NCBI RefSeq assembly: GCF_029212375.1
Contig: NZ_JARGNU010000001.1
Span: 310,001 to 374,000 of the forward strand
DNA from: Zhongshania sp.
GTDB lineage: Bacteria > Pseudomonadota > Gammaproteobacteria > Pseudomonadales > Spongiibacteraceae
Reading direction: 5' to 3'
DNA: 64,000 nucleotides
Shown piece after piece: positions 53,409 through 62,179 of this stretch; the first letter of the stretch is position 1; each line of letters starts with the position of its first letter. The notes below the pieces were generated by a model. That model had not been told where the DNA came from and did no database searches. It was given only the letters and a program-made list of their open reading frames with translations. The translations under genes were made by a program, and so were the position numbers.

Positions 53409-54106
53409 AGTGGTGCTCCTTGATAGATATTGTTGCTGCCTGCCAGAGCAGGTTGTTTAAAAGCATTGGCTTGACTAAGCAGATATTTAAACTCTGTTGA
53501 GTCGATTCCATTATTTTTTGCCATGCGCACCGCAGTGCGGCTGTCGCCATCTAATATCAGGCTGATGACCATATTTCTAATCGCAACGGGATGGCCTGGC
53601 TGCAATTGCAGGGCAGTCATAAATTCGCGCTGAGCGTCTTTAAAGTTTTTATGTGCGAGTAAAATAAAGCCGTAGTCGTTGCGAATGTCGGCATTGCTGG
53701 GCGCCAATCGGCGCGCCTTAAGCATTTGCTGATGGGCTTGAGGTAAATCGCCCCGCGTAGCTAAAATTTTTGCCATACCGGCGTGGCCGTAGGCAGTCAG
53801 GCAGGTCAGGCTAAGATTACGATAGCTTTCGTAAGCCTCGCTGAGCATGCCGGTATTGCGCTGGGCCTCGGCCCTAAGTCTTAATACTCTGGGGTTGGTG
53901 TCTGATGCTTTCTCTAAGTACGCGAGTGCAGAATAGTACTGTTTTTCTAAAACTTGCTGTTCAATCAAATCTAGACTGATGTTTTCTTCCTTGCTGGTGG
54001 GAACGTTACAGTTACTAGCGGTTTTTTGTTGGCTAGATGGTGTGCTGGCGCAGCCAGCAAGTATCACAACTAGTAAACTTGCTATCGACAGTGTCAGTTT
54101 TTTCAT
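53405..54106 (-). CDS. tadD: TadD-like TPR lipoprotein
   Basis: A 233 aa lipoprotein: signal peptide with lipobox ILAGC at residue 19, then tetratricopeptide repeats (YYSALAYLEKASDTNPR, PQAHQQMLKARRLAPSN and KDAQREFMTALQLQPGHP, residues about 60-185). TadD helps assembly of the outer-membrane secretin of the Tad system. It lies between tadC and the DUF3613 gene. Confidence 0.85.
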   Translation of the reverse strand: MKKLTLSIASLLVVILAGCASTPSSQQKTASNCNVPTSKEENISLDLIEQQVLEKQYYSALAYLEKASDTNPRVLRLRAEAQRNTGMLSEAYESYRNLSLTCLTAYGHAGMAKILATRGDLPQAHQQMLKARRLAPSNADIRNDYGFILLAHKNFKDAQREFMTALQLQPGHPVAIRNMVISLILDGDSRTAVRMAKNNGIDSTEFKYLLSQANAFKQPALAGSNNIYQGAPL

Positions 54107-54122
54107 ACCATACGCTCCTGCG

Positions 54123-54992
54123 TTATTGTCCTAGGTTGCCCAGTGCCGAAGAAATTGACATTAGCGCTGGGCCAGCGATAACGATTAAAAGGGCTGGGAA
54201 TAGAAACAACATCATCACTACCGACATTTTCCCTGACATTTTATTAACTTGTTCCTGTAAATCTAATTTTCGGCGGTTTTGCAGTAATCTATACAATTCG
54301 TCTAGTGCCTTGTCGATGCTGCCGCCGGTGATGGCTTGTTGACGAATAACAATGAGGTATTCTTTAAACCCCTCTGCATTGGTGCAGCCAATAAGCTCGT
54401 AAAGGGCCTCTTCCTGGCTTTGTCCAGATTCAATTTTATTTACGGCCAGCTGGAGTTCTTGGGAGCAGGTGGGGGCGAGGTTGCGAAGTTGATCGCAAAT
54501 GATCGCCAGTGTTCTTGGTAGTGAAAGTCCCACTCGCCATAGCATCCTTGTGGTTTGAACTAAAATCAGGGTTTCTTGATTTAATTTGTCTTGGCGACTT
54601 TGGGCAATTTTTTTAAGGAAAAAATAGGCCAAGTAAACCAGTAAAACAAAACCAAACGTGATGATGAACAGTATCGTCGTTGGTGGCGTACCTTTGAAAT
54701 ATGTATATATACCAAGGCATATAGCGGTCGCGATAATACCGATTAAGGTAATCGTAATCGCGTTGACTTGCTCTTGGGTGTTTAGTAGTCCGGCGCGACG
54801 TAAAAGCTGCGACAAGGAGGCAATGTGGGTGTTTTCTTCACGCAATTGCCGCCATATATCTTTAGAGTTAAATTCAAACTCTTGGTGTTTACCCGGTGCG
54901 GCTGATTCCACATGGGCTATGGCTAGTAGTATTACCGGTGCAGTGCAGAGAATAACGGCGCCTATAATGTAATAGAGGTGATGTACTTCCAT
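54123..54992 (-). CDS. tadC: Tad pilus inner-membrane platform protein TadC
   Basis: A 289 aa type II secretion F-domain protein with several membrane segments. The F-domain core is at residues about 150-260 (TLILVQTTRMLWRVGLSLPR, GGSIDKALDELYRLLQNRRK) and a final hydrophobic pair (MSVVMMLFLFPALLIVIAGPA) follows. With TadB it forms the platform that receives force from TadA. It follows tadB after 10 bp. Confidence 0.88.
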   Translation of the reverse strand: MEVHHLYYIIGAVILCTAPVILLAIAHVESAAPGKHQEFEFNSKDIWRQLREENTHIASLSQLLRRAGLLNTQEQVNAITITLIGIIATAICLGIYTYFKGTPPTTILFIITFGFVLLVYLAYFFLKKIAQSRQDKLNQETLILVQTTRMLWRVGLSLPRTLAIICDQLRNLAPTCSQELQLAVNKIESGQSQEEALYELIGCTNAEGFKEYLIVIRQQAITGGSIDKALDELYRLLQNRRKLDLQEQVNKMSGKMSVVMMLFLFPALLIVIAGPALMSISSALGNLGQ

Positions 54993-55002
54993 GGTGTTTC
55001 CC

Positions 55003-55863
55003 TCAGTTGCCTATGGTCTTGATCATGCGCCATAGCACGATAACGCCTAATAACTGCATAATAACGGCGGCAATGAGCGTTTGCTGGCCGCCAGCGTCCT
55101 GCCACATGTCAGTTAAAAATTTTGGATTGTTGTAGAAAGTATAGGCAGCGATACCTGGCGGCAGTGCCGCTAAGATGGCTGCAGTTACCCGAGTTTCGCC
55201 GGTCATCGCGCTAAGCTCACGCTTTCCCGAGTCCTGCATTCTGAGAATATCAACGATATCGTCTAGAATTGAACGTATGCTGCCGCCATACTGCTCGTTA
55301 ATGCGCAATGCAGTTGCTAGTACGTCAAATTCATTTAACTTATTAACGCGAGCCTCACGTTCAAAGGCTTGATGTAGGTCGTAGCCAAAGTGAACGCGGC
55401 GCACTACTCGGCGCATAACGGTGCCGAGCGGGCGCTCCAAGGTTTCTACCGAATCTGCAAAGGCATTTTCTACGGATACCCCCGCAGACAAGCGACGAGT
55501 TACTTGGTTAATAAAAGATGGTAATTGGTCAAGCATTTTGGCACGTCGCTGCGCGCCAATGATTTTTACCAGTGAGAGTGCAACTACCACAACAGCAATG
55601 GCTGAAATAATATTTATTTTTGCGGGTAGGGCTAATAAACTTACTGCAATGCCTGCTGCTGTTATAGCAATGCCAGCGTAGACGATACTGGGTGGCAGCT
55701 CTACGCCGTTACTACCGAGGTAGTTTTCTAAAAATGGGGGAAGTTTTTGGCCTACTTCAGGAATGATTTCATCTTCTGGAGTGGGTTCATTTGACTCGCT
55801 GCTAATCATTAGCACGACAAAGGCCAATCCAACCAAGAGCAGAGCTAGTGCAATCCATAACAT
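55003..55863 (-). CDS. tadB: Tad pilus inner-membrane platform protein TadB
   Basis: A 286 aa protein with an N-terminal membrane helix, two central helices and a T2SS F domain (QLPSFINQVTRRLSAGVSVENAF near residue 115, ATALRINEQYGGSIRSILDDI near 185), and a C-terminal helix pair. It pairs with TadC as the platform of the Tad machine. It lies between tadA and tadC. Confidence 0.88.
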   Translation of the reverse strand: MLWIALALLLVGLAFVVLMISSESNEPTPEDEIIPEVGQKLPPFLENYLGSNGVELPPSIVYAGIAITAAGIAVSLLALPAKINIISAIAVVVVALSLVKIIGAQRRAKMLDQLPSFINQVTRRLSAGVSVENAFADSVETLERPLGTVMRRVVRRVHFGYDLHQAFEREARVNKLNEFDVLATALRINEQYGGSIRSILDDIVDILRMQDSGKRELSAMTGETRVTAAILAALPPGIAAYTFYNNPKFLTDMWQDAGGQQTLIAAVIMQLLGVIVLWRMIKTIGN

Positions 55864-55882
55864 AGCGTTTTATTCCTTTTGC

Positions 55883-57136
55883 TCAGATGTGTACTAGGTC
55901 TGGAGACCGAGTTACATTGTTGGCGCCGTCAACACGCAAAACCTTTCTGGTGGCATCGTCATAGATGAAGATGTCTTTCAGCGTTAGCTCATTATCAATA
56001 ACGTGTAGTTCTGCGATCTGGAGCACACAGCGCCGCCCGTCTGCTTTACGACCTATATGAACAATTAGGTCCAATGCGCTGCCAATCATTTTAAGAATTA
56101 GGTCGCCGCTACCTTTGAAACCAGAAATCCCCACCATCATTTCAAGACGGGTGATGGCATCGCGCGCGGAGTTGGCGTGAACCGTACTCATAGAACCGTT
56201 GTGGCCGGTATTCATTGCTTGCAATACGTCGAGAATTTCGCCGCCGCGGCTCTCGCCAACAATGATGCGATCTGGCCGCATACGCAGCGCATTTTTAACC
56301 AGTTCGCGGGCGGTTACTTCGCCGACACCTTCATTGTTTTCTGGGCGGGTTTCGAGGCGCACCACATGGCCATTACGAAGCTGCAATTCTGCTGCATCTT
56401 CGATGGTGACGATGCGCTCGGTGTTGGGAATATATTGGCTTAAAATGTTAAGCAAGGTGGTTTTTCCCGAGCCGGTTGCACCGCTGATGAGAATATTGGT
56501 TCGATTCGCAACCGCGTTGGTTAAGTATTCGAGCACATCCTCACTGATAGAACCTGTTGCCAATAATTCTTGGGCGGTGAGAGGGTCTTTTCTGAATTTA
56601 CGGATCGACAGGCACGGCCCGTCTAAGGCTAGGGGTGGAACAATGGCATTGATCCGGCTTCCGTCTTCCAAGCGGCCATCCACTATTGGGCTGGATTCAT
56701 CGATACGGCGTCCTAATGGTGAAATCATACGACGGATAACTCGCAGTACGTGGCGGTTATCTAAAAAACGCATATCTGCTTTCTCAAGTACGCCTGCGCG
56801 CTCAATATAGATATTGCGCGGGCCATTTATGAGTATGTCGTTGATGGTCGGATCGTCTAATAGCCCCTGAAGCGGGCCATAGCCAACGATTTCGTTTAGC
56901 ATGTGCTTTTCGAGCGATAAGAACGTTTCCCGGTCAATAACCGCCTCGTAAATGCGGCAGTACTGGCGAATGTAGGCGGATATGGCTTCTTCGAGTTTCT
57001 TTTGATTGTCGTCGTAGATGATTTTGTCATCTTCAATGCGATCAATAACAAACTTATGTAGCTCAGCTTTTAGTTTTTCATAATCATCGCTGTGCTCAGC
57101 TTTGCTCGGTGATGTTCTGCGTTCAATTAATCTCAT
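55883..57136 (-). CDS. tadA: Tad pilus ATPase TadA/CpaF
   Basis: A 417 aa bifunctional secretion ATPase of the CpaF group. Walker A is LISGATGSGKTTLLN near residue 215. The Asp box reads IVTIEDAAELQLRNGHVVRLE, Walker B MRPDRIIVGESRGGEILDVLQAMNTGHNG near 280 and the His box MSTVHANSARDAITRLEMM. It drives both extension and retraction in Tad pili. It directly follows the secretin gene with only 21 bp between, leaving no room for the usual tadZ. Confidence 0.93.
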   Translation of the reverse strand: MRLIERRTSPSKAEHSDDYEKLKAELHKFVIDRIEDDKIIYDDNQKKLEEAISAYIRQYCRIYEAVIDRETFLSLEKHMLNEIVGYGPLQGLLDDPTINDILINGPRNIYIERAGVLEKADMRFLDNRHVLRVIRRMISPLGRRIDESSPIVDGRLEDGSRINAIVPPLALDGPCLSIRKFRKDPLTAQELLATGSISEDVLEYLTNAVANRTNILISGATGSGKTTLLNILSQYIPNTERIVTIEDAAELQLRNGHVVRLETRPENNEGVGEVTARELVKNALRMRPDRIIVGESRGGEILDVLQAMNTGHNGSMSTVHANSARDAITRLEMMVGISGFKGSGDLILKMIGSALDLIVHIGRKADGRRCVLQIAELHVIDNELTLKDIFIYDDATRKVLRVDGANNVTRSPDLVHI

Positions 57137-57157
57137 GGCGCTATACCTGCCTAGTAA

Positions 57158-58468
57158 TTAGTTAGCGAAGCCGACACCGGCGCTTGAAGGCCCAGCATTT
57201 GGTGCTTTTGAACCCTTTTGAGGGTCGCCGAACAGCATCGAGGTAAATGTTGGGGTGTAGTCTTGGTAGGTTTCCCCAGGCAATTCTCTAAGTTCGGTGT
57301 TTCTCGCCATTGGTTTAACCAAGTGTGGTGTTACAACCATGACTAATTCTTTGTCGTCTTGCTCAAAGCGTGTTGAGCGGAAGAGGGCGCCGAGAATGGG
57401 GATGTCGCCAAGGCCTGGGATTTTGTCGGCGTTGTTATAGGTGTTGCGGGTAACCAAGCCACTGATAATAAAGCTTTCACCTGGGGCGAGTTGAATGGTG
57501 GTGTCGGTCCGGCGCACGCGCAGTGCGGGCACCGATACGCCGCTGGTTTGCACGCCACTGCTAAAGTCCAAATCACTAACCTCTGGCGCAACTTTTAGCA
57601 TAATGCTGTTTTCACTTAAAATCGTTGGCGTTAGGCGAAGACGAACCCCGAACTCTTTAAATTCAATTTGAACTTGGCCGTTGCGATTTGACACCGGATA
57701 GGGGAACTCACCACCGGCTAAGAAGCTCGCGGTTTGCCCAGACAGGCTCACCAGAGAAGGTTCAGCCAAGGTGTAAGCGTAACCGTTTTGCTGTAATGCG
57801 TTCACTGCGGCGCTAAAGTTTTTACCAGCATGGCCAATCAGGATTGAAGAACTATTTCCAGAGGTGACCAGCCCGCCCATGAGTGAGGCGATTTCACTCA
57901 TGCCCGAGATCGTTGGCAGTAAACCAGCTGCACCCATTGCCAAAGCGGTATCTCCACCGGTATAGGCGAGAGCAGTACCAATTTGTTTTAGCTGAGAGCG
58001 ACTGTATTCGATGATACGAATATCAGTTTGTACTTGGATCGCGCCCTGCTGAACGGTGTTGTCGACGACACTTTCTCCCGCCGCAGCAAGAAGTTGCGCG
58101 TGCTGGCTGAGGGAGTGCGTTTTACCTTGAAGAACAACTTTGTCGCCAGTGGCATCTACCGCGACACCGCTGGTGCTGGAGTTGGGAATGTTAGGTATAA
58201 CGTCAATTTTAAACGTGGTTGGTTCGCCACCGCCCTGCCACAACAGCAGTTGGGTTGAACCAATTTGCTTTGCAGTAATTAAAAATTGCGTTGAGTTAAG
58301 CACTTTTAGGCTGGCGACGCCTGGGTTGCCAATAGCGCTGCGTTTAACGCTGTATTGGGTTGTTAAGGCTTGTTGTTCGCCTAAGGTCATGCGCAAGGTC
58401 TTATATGGGGCTGCCTGCACGACACTAACGAGTGTGAGAAGCAAGCCGAAAATAATTCCGTTTTTCAT
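57158..58468 (-). CDS. rcpA: Tad pilus outer-membrane secretin RcpA/CpaC
   Basis: A 436 aa secretin with a signal peptide (ending VVQAAPYK), an N-terminal pilus-assembly N domain (VKRSAIGNPGVASLKVLN) and a BON-like region. The secretin barrel carries EFKEFGVRLRLTPTIL and the secretin signature VVTPHLVKPM near residue 385. ATG 58468 is chosen with AGGAG 8 bp upstream; a longer frame to 58507 abuts the cpaB stop. It forms the outer-membrane pore. Confidence 0.9.
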   Translation of the reverse strand: MKNGIIFGLLLTLVSVVQAAPYKTLRMTLGEQQALTTQYSVKRSAIGNPGVASLKVLNSTQFLITAKQIGSTQLLLWQGGGEPTTFKIDVIPNIPNSSTSGVAVDATGDKVVLQGKTHSLSQHAQLLAAAGESVVDNTVQQGAIQVQTDIRIIEYSRSQLKQIGTALAYTGGDTALAMGAAGLLPTISGMSEIASLMGGLVTSGNSSSILIGHAGKNFSAAVNALQQNGYAYTLAEPSLVSLSGQTASFLAGGEFPYPVSNRNGQVQIEFKEFGVRLRLTPTILSENSIMLKVAPEVSDLDFSSGVQTSGVSVPALRVRRTDTTIQLAPGESFIISGLVTRNTYNNADKIPGLGDIPILGALFRSTRFEQDDKELVMVVTPHLVKPMARNTELRELPGETYQDYTPTFTSMLFGDPQKGSKAPNAGPSSAGVGFAN

Positions 58469-58506
58469 TATGGATACTCCTTTGCCTGAGGTTTCGCTCG
58501 CTTTCA

Positions 58507-59436
58507 TTAGTTTTTTACCTTAATGGTTTCTACAGAGTCACCGCTGTATACATAGACGGACTTGGGTGCTGGTGGTGGCTTGAGGCCGGTAACATCGCGA
58601 ATGAAGGCAGTTTTGTCGGCGTCGCTAATGTGTTTGCTTGCGGCGATGCTGGGGTCGAATGTGCTCGGCTCTGTAGCGTCGTTAGTAGTTTCCGTCAGCA
58701 TGTCGGTTTCGCCTATGGCAACCAGTCGTAACTCGCCGCTTCCTTCCGCTAAGGTGAGTAGCGAGATGTCGTCGAGTGCTATTTCAAGTACCGCTGAACG
58801 ACTGCTTTTGCCCGATTCTTTGTCTTCTTTTGCTGTTGAAGATTTTTTACCGTTGGTGACAACAACAGCTTTGTCATCGCGTTCAATGTCGGTACCAAAG
58901 GCAAGTAAGCGGATGTTTTTTAGCAAGCGGCGAGACATGCTTTTGTTGTAGGTGTCTTTAGACGCTTTGGTAGTAAAAATTACGTCAACGCGGTCACCTG
59001 GTTGTAAAAAGCCACCGGCGCTTGAGGTTTCATTAACTTTAATAGCGAGTGCGCGATAGCCAGGGTTAATGTGAGGAGCAAGTTTACTTTGCTTTTCAAA
59101 ATGGCTGTGGCGAATGACCGCGCCGACCGGAATTTTGGATTCGAGTTTTTTGTTTATAAGGTCTTCAGCTTTTGTGTAACTGTCCTCAACCAGCAGTGGG
59201 TAGGGGATGAGCTGAACATCTTCGGCGCTGATGATTTCACCTTTGGCCATACTGCGGTTAACAATAAACAGCTTTTGGGCGTAGGTGAAATCACTGGGCT
59301 CGGATGTTGTACTGGTTTGCGCCACTGAACGACTTTTAGAAACGTCTTCCTGGCTTATTTTATATCCAATTACCCCCATAAACACTGCACTAATAATAAG
59401 CAGTGCTGCGATAATTTTTAAAGTCCTTGCTTGCAT
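58507..59436 (-). CDS. cpaB: Flp pilus assembly protein CpaB/RcpC
   Basis: A 309 aa protein with an N-terminal membrane helix (LKIIAALLIISAVFMGVIGY), a SAF-type domain (FIVNRSMAKGEIISAEDVQLIPYP, near residue 57) and PGYRALAIKVNETSSAGGFLQPGDRVDVIFT near 125, the RcpC-type beta-clip core. It is thought to couple to the secretin and modify Flp. A 179 bp gap before it (59437-59615) has no other gene and may hold a promoter. Confidence 0.88.
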   Translation of the reverse strand: MQARTLKIIAALLIISAVFMGVIGYKISQEDVSKSRSVAQTSTTSEPSDFTYAQKLFIVNRSMAKGEIISAEDVQLIPYPLLVEDSYTKAEDLINKKLESKIPVGAVIRHSHFEKQSKLAPHINPGYRALAIKVNETSSAGGFLQPGDRVDVIFTTKASKDTYNKSMSRRLLKNIRLLAFGTDIERDDKAVVVTNGKKSSTAKEDKESGKSSRSAVLEIALDDISLLTLAEGSGELRLVAIGETDMLTETTNDATEPSTFDPSIAASKHISDADKTAFIRDVTGLKPPPAPKSVYVYSGDSVETIKVKN

Positions 59437-59615
59437 AGTCGTGTCCCTGAAAGGTGTCGATAACGGTTTTACTGTTCAATGCTGCTGTGTTAATTCAATA
59501 CTAAGTGCTGTGTCATAGTGTTGCTATTGTGAGTGTTACGTATGATACCTACGGCTTGTACATGCTGGGTTTTACGCGCGGCCTCAAACTAAGGTTATTA
59601 GGCAATTCCTTAGCT

Positions 59616-60107
59616 TTAAAAGAGCAGGCTTGCTTTGCCAGCGAGTTTATTTGGCAGGGAGGGTAGTTTTCCAAAACCCGGCATAGTAATACCGTCTAAC
59701 AAGGGCGCGGCTGAAATCGATACTTCACATAAAACACCATTCACTGTGACAGCGGCGCCACCACAGGTTGAGCCGTCCTCATCGGCGCAGCATGCTGTTG
59801 CGGTCAAATTGTCAGGTCTGAACACCAATAAGCTGGATGTGGAGTCTATAATGGCTAAGCTATTTGCATTTGCCGCTAACTCTAACTGCCATTCTGCGGC
59901 GGTTTCACAATCGTCACAGCTAGAAAGCGTCATTCGCAAAACCTCTTCGCTTGAGTAGGTAAAGTTTTGAACGAGCAAGAACGCTAGGCCATAAACAATA
60001 ATGGCGTAGCAGATAATAAAAAATACGGGGAAGATAAACACAAACTCGATGGCGACAGCGCCTTTTTGCCGTCGCTGCTTAGCGCGAGAAAAATTACGGT
60101 TTGCCAT
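59616..60107 (-). CDS. tadE: TadE-like pseudopilin
   Basis: A 163 aa minor pilin with a basic N-terminus and the TadE-type hydrophobic segment after KGAVAIEFVFIFPVFFIICY, including the conserved Glu five residues after the likely cleavage Gly. Six or more cysteines in the mature part (SSCDDCE, TACCADEDGSTC) suggest disulfides. It lies between tadV and cpaB. Confidence 0.83.
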   Translation of the reverse strand: MANRNFSRAKQRRQKGAVAIEFVFIFPVFFIICYAIIVYGLAFLLVQNFTYSSEEVLRMTLSSCDDCETAAEWQLELAANANSLAIIDSTSSLLVFRPDNLTATACCADEDGSTCGGAAVTVNGVLCEVSISAAPLLDGITMPGFGKLPSLPNKLAGKASLLF

Positions 60108-60164
60108 TGTGGTGCTCCATGCTGTGCTCGGTGTTACGAAAATGCCACATTGGGTGGCGCTGTC

Positions 60165-60620
60165 TTAAAAAATACTTAAGAAGTTTAAAGATAGTGCACC
60201 TAAAGCAATTGCGCTTCCCAAGGGCAAGCCGCCGTGAAACGGGCTCTGGTGAGTAGCCATAGTTGGGCAATACACTTTTGTTAATGACATTCGCTGCGCG
60301 AAATGTAGGAATGTCATTAATAACAGTAAACTGCTGATACCGATTGAAAACACCCACAGTAATTGCAGTGGTGTGTAGAGTGGCGCTAATACCAGCATTA
60401 ACTTTACATCGCCGCCGCCAAGCACGCCCCTGATATAGCCGGGTAAGGTGAGCGCTAGTGCAATGGTGATATTAATTACTAATGTCGTTAAACCACTGCT
60501 TTCTAATACGGCATTTGAGTAAATACCTAGTGCCAATAAAACCAGTAAGTAACTATTGGGTATTCGACGATGCATCCAGTCGATACACCCAATAGCAACG
60601 AGAGGGACTATGAAGAGCAT
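60165..60620 (-). CDS. tadV: Prepilin peptidase TadV/CpaA
   Basis: A 151 aa type IV prepilin peptidase of the short Tad form, with four or five membrane segments. The two catalytic aspartates are visible in CIDWMHRRIPN near residue 14 and GGGDVKLML near 70. It cleaves and methylates the Flp prepilin and TadE-like proteins. It directly follows flp, 18 bp after its stop. Confidence 0.88.
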   Translation of the reverse strand: MLFIVPLVAIGCIDWMHRRIPNSYLLVLLALGIYSNAVLESSGLTTLVINITIALALTLPGYIRGVLGGGDVKLMLVLAPLYTPLQLLWVFSIGISSLLLLMTFLHFAQRMSLTKVYCPTMATHQSPFHGGLPLGSAIALGALSLNFLSIF

Positions 60621-60638
60621 TGAACGCTCAGCTACCTA

Positions 60639-60842
60639 CTATGGTGTTGCACTTTCAAGTTTGTCGCCAATTTTGCCAAATGCAGTACCGATACCTGCGG
60701 ATTCGTTGTTAGAACCAAGCAAGCTAATACCAAACACAATAATGACGACGAGCAACGCGGCCATAATTGCGTATTCAATTGCGCTGGCGCCACTTTCGTC
60801 ATTTTTCAGGTTGGCCAGTTTGCTAGTAATTTTGTTTAACAT
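60639..60842 (-). CDS. flp: Flp family type IVb pilin
   Basis: A 67 aa major pilin of the Tad system. The prepilin cleavage motif is DESGASAIEYAIM, with cleavage after Gly and the conserved Glu-Tyr at positions 5-6 of the mature protein, followed by one hydrophobic helix (MAALLVVIIVFGISLL). It heads the Tad cluster. GGAGAATGACTC provides the ribosome-binding site. Confidence 0.93.
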   Translation of the reverse strand: MLNKITSKLANLKNDESGASAIEYAIMAALLVVIIVFGISLLGSNNESAGIGTAFGKIGDKLESATP

Positions 60843-61029
60843 GAGTCATTCTCCGTGATTAAAGTAGTAGGTCGAACATCGCAGGTTTCCCTCTCGACCT
60901 TGGTAGTTACTTTGTTCTTTACACACTTTGAAAGAAATAAGTAGTTGCCGAAGTTTAGTTAGGGAATTTCGAGGGTTTTATCGCGTTTTGCGGTGTTATT
61001 GGGACTTTGATCACATTTTGAGCGAAAAC

Positions 61030-61458
61030 ATGTCGAAAAAACTTCGCTATAAGGCGATGGATTTGCTCGCTCGGCGCGAGCATTCACGCAGTGAGTTGGC
61101 AACTAAACTTAGTCAACGATTCCCTGATAGTACTGGGCTTGAAGCGGTATTAGACGGTTTAGAGGCTGACGGTTTGCAATCAGATAGCCGATTTGCGGGT
61201 TCGTTTTTCCGGCTGCGGGTGCAAGGCGGTTTTGGGCCGCAGCGGATTCGTGCAGAATTGCGCCAGCGCGGGATTAACGATGATTTAATTGCGCAGCAGT
61301 TTACTGAACATGAGGTTGACTGGTTTTTGGCAGCGCAAGCCTTGTTTGCCAAGAAATATGCGAACGTGGATATGAGCGAACCGCGACTACGAGCCAAATG
61401 TATTCGTTATATGCAGTATAAGGGCTATCAAGCCGAGCATATCAGCGCTTTATTTTGA
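61030..61458 (+). CDS. recX: Regulatory protein RecX
   Basis: A 142 aa inhibitor of RecA filament extension. It has the RecX helical-repeat signatures: ARREHSRSELATKL near residue 13, LDGLEADGLQSDSRFAGSFFRLRV near 40 and GPQRIRAELRQRGIND near 66. ATG 61030 fits the family start; the frame remains open upstream to 60928 without homology. RecX is normally adjacent to recA; here it lies beyond the pilU-PAP2-RAYT-Tad block and is transcribed on the same strand as recA. Confidence 0.9.
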   Translation: MSKKLRYKAMDLLARREHSRSELATKLSQRFPDSTGLEAVLDGLEADGLQSDSRFAGSFFRLRVQGGFGPQRIRAELRQRGINDDLIAQQFTEHEVDWFLAAQALFAKKYANVDMSEPRLRAKCIRYMQYKGYQAEHISALF

Positions 61459-61645
61459 TTGTTTGGGCTATTATATTGAGGTCTGCACGAGTCTAGCGGC
61501 GGCTTTCTGGCATTGAATAATACGGAAACTAATGAATGGTATGCCTTGTCAAGCGGCGACCGAATATATTTGTTGCTAGTCTGCGCGTAAAATAAGCATT
61601 GTGTATAGATCTCGCGATCATTTTCTTAAATCAGGAATTAAATTC

Positions 61646-62086
61646 ATGAGTCAGGTTAAAAAAATAGTAGGTCTTGCGGTAGTTGGGGTGAGTTTGTTGG
61701 TCGGTTTTAGTTCTGCGCAAGCGCAAAGTGTCGATTTTGGCGGTGAACGATTAGACGAGTTAACTATCCGCTTGGGCTTGAGTGTGAGTCAGCAACAGCA
61801 AGTGAAAACGCTGTTAGAAAAATATTCAGTCAAAGCGAGTGGTGTTCGCGATGGACTTATACAGGTGCAGCAGAATATCCGCAGTGCAAATTTAAGTCGT
61901 TTAGATAACGCTGATATTGCGCGGCTTAGCAATGAAGCGGGTCGCCTATCTGCAGCTCACACCGAAAGCCTGTTAACAACCCAGCGCGATTTTTACCAGC
62001 TGCTAACGGTTAAGCAAAAGCAGGATTACAACAAAATGCGTTCAGACGCGCTTGCTGCTCAAGCAGGCCAATTGCCGAATAAGTAG
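61646..62086 (+). CDS. Spy/CpxP-like periplasmic protein
   Basis: A 146 aa exported protein with a signal peptide ending FSSAQAQS. The mature part is helical with LTxxQ-like motifs (LGLSVSQQQQVKTLLEKY near residue 46, LLTVKQKQDYNKM near 122), the pattern of the Spy/CpxP chaperone family. It may bind unfolded periplasmic proteins or modulate envelope stress. ATG 61646 has AGGA 9 bp upstream. It converges on the M16 peptidase gene across a hairpin. Confidence 0.65.
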   Translation: MSQVKKIVGLAVVGVSLLVGFSSAQAQSVDFGGERLDELTIRLGLSVSQQQQVKTLLEKYSVKASGVRDGLIQVQQNIRSANLSRLDNADIARLSNEAGRLSAAHTESLLTTQRDFYQLLTVKQKQDYNKMRSDALAAQAGQLPNK

Positions 62087-62135
62087 CACTGCGTAAGATC
62101 AATTGGTTCAATGTGAAAAATCATATTGATGACCA

Positions 62136-62165
62136 CAGCGCCGGAACAATTGATGTTCGGCGCTG
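62136..62165. terminator. Hairpin between the Spy-like gene and the M16 peptidase gene
   Basis: CAGCGCCGGAAC and GTTCGGCGCTG pair with one bulged base and a 7 nt loop between two converging genes. It has no strong T-run. Confidence 0.5.
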
Positions 62166-62179
62166 CAATCCTTCCTAGT

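Noticed and set aside
56199-56810. 203-codon frame antisense to tadA
   Set aside because: Serine- and arginine-rich shadow; tadA has all ATPase motifs on the other strand.
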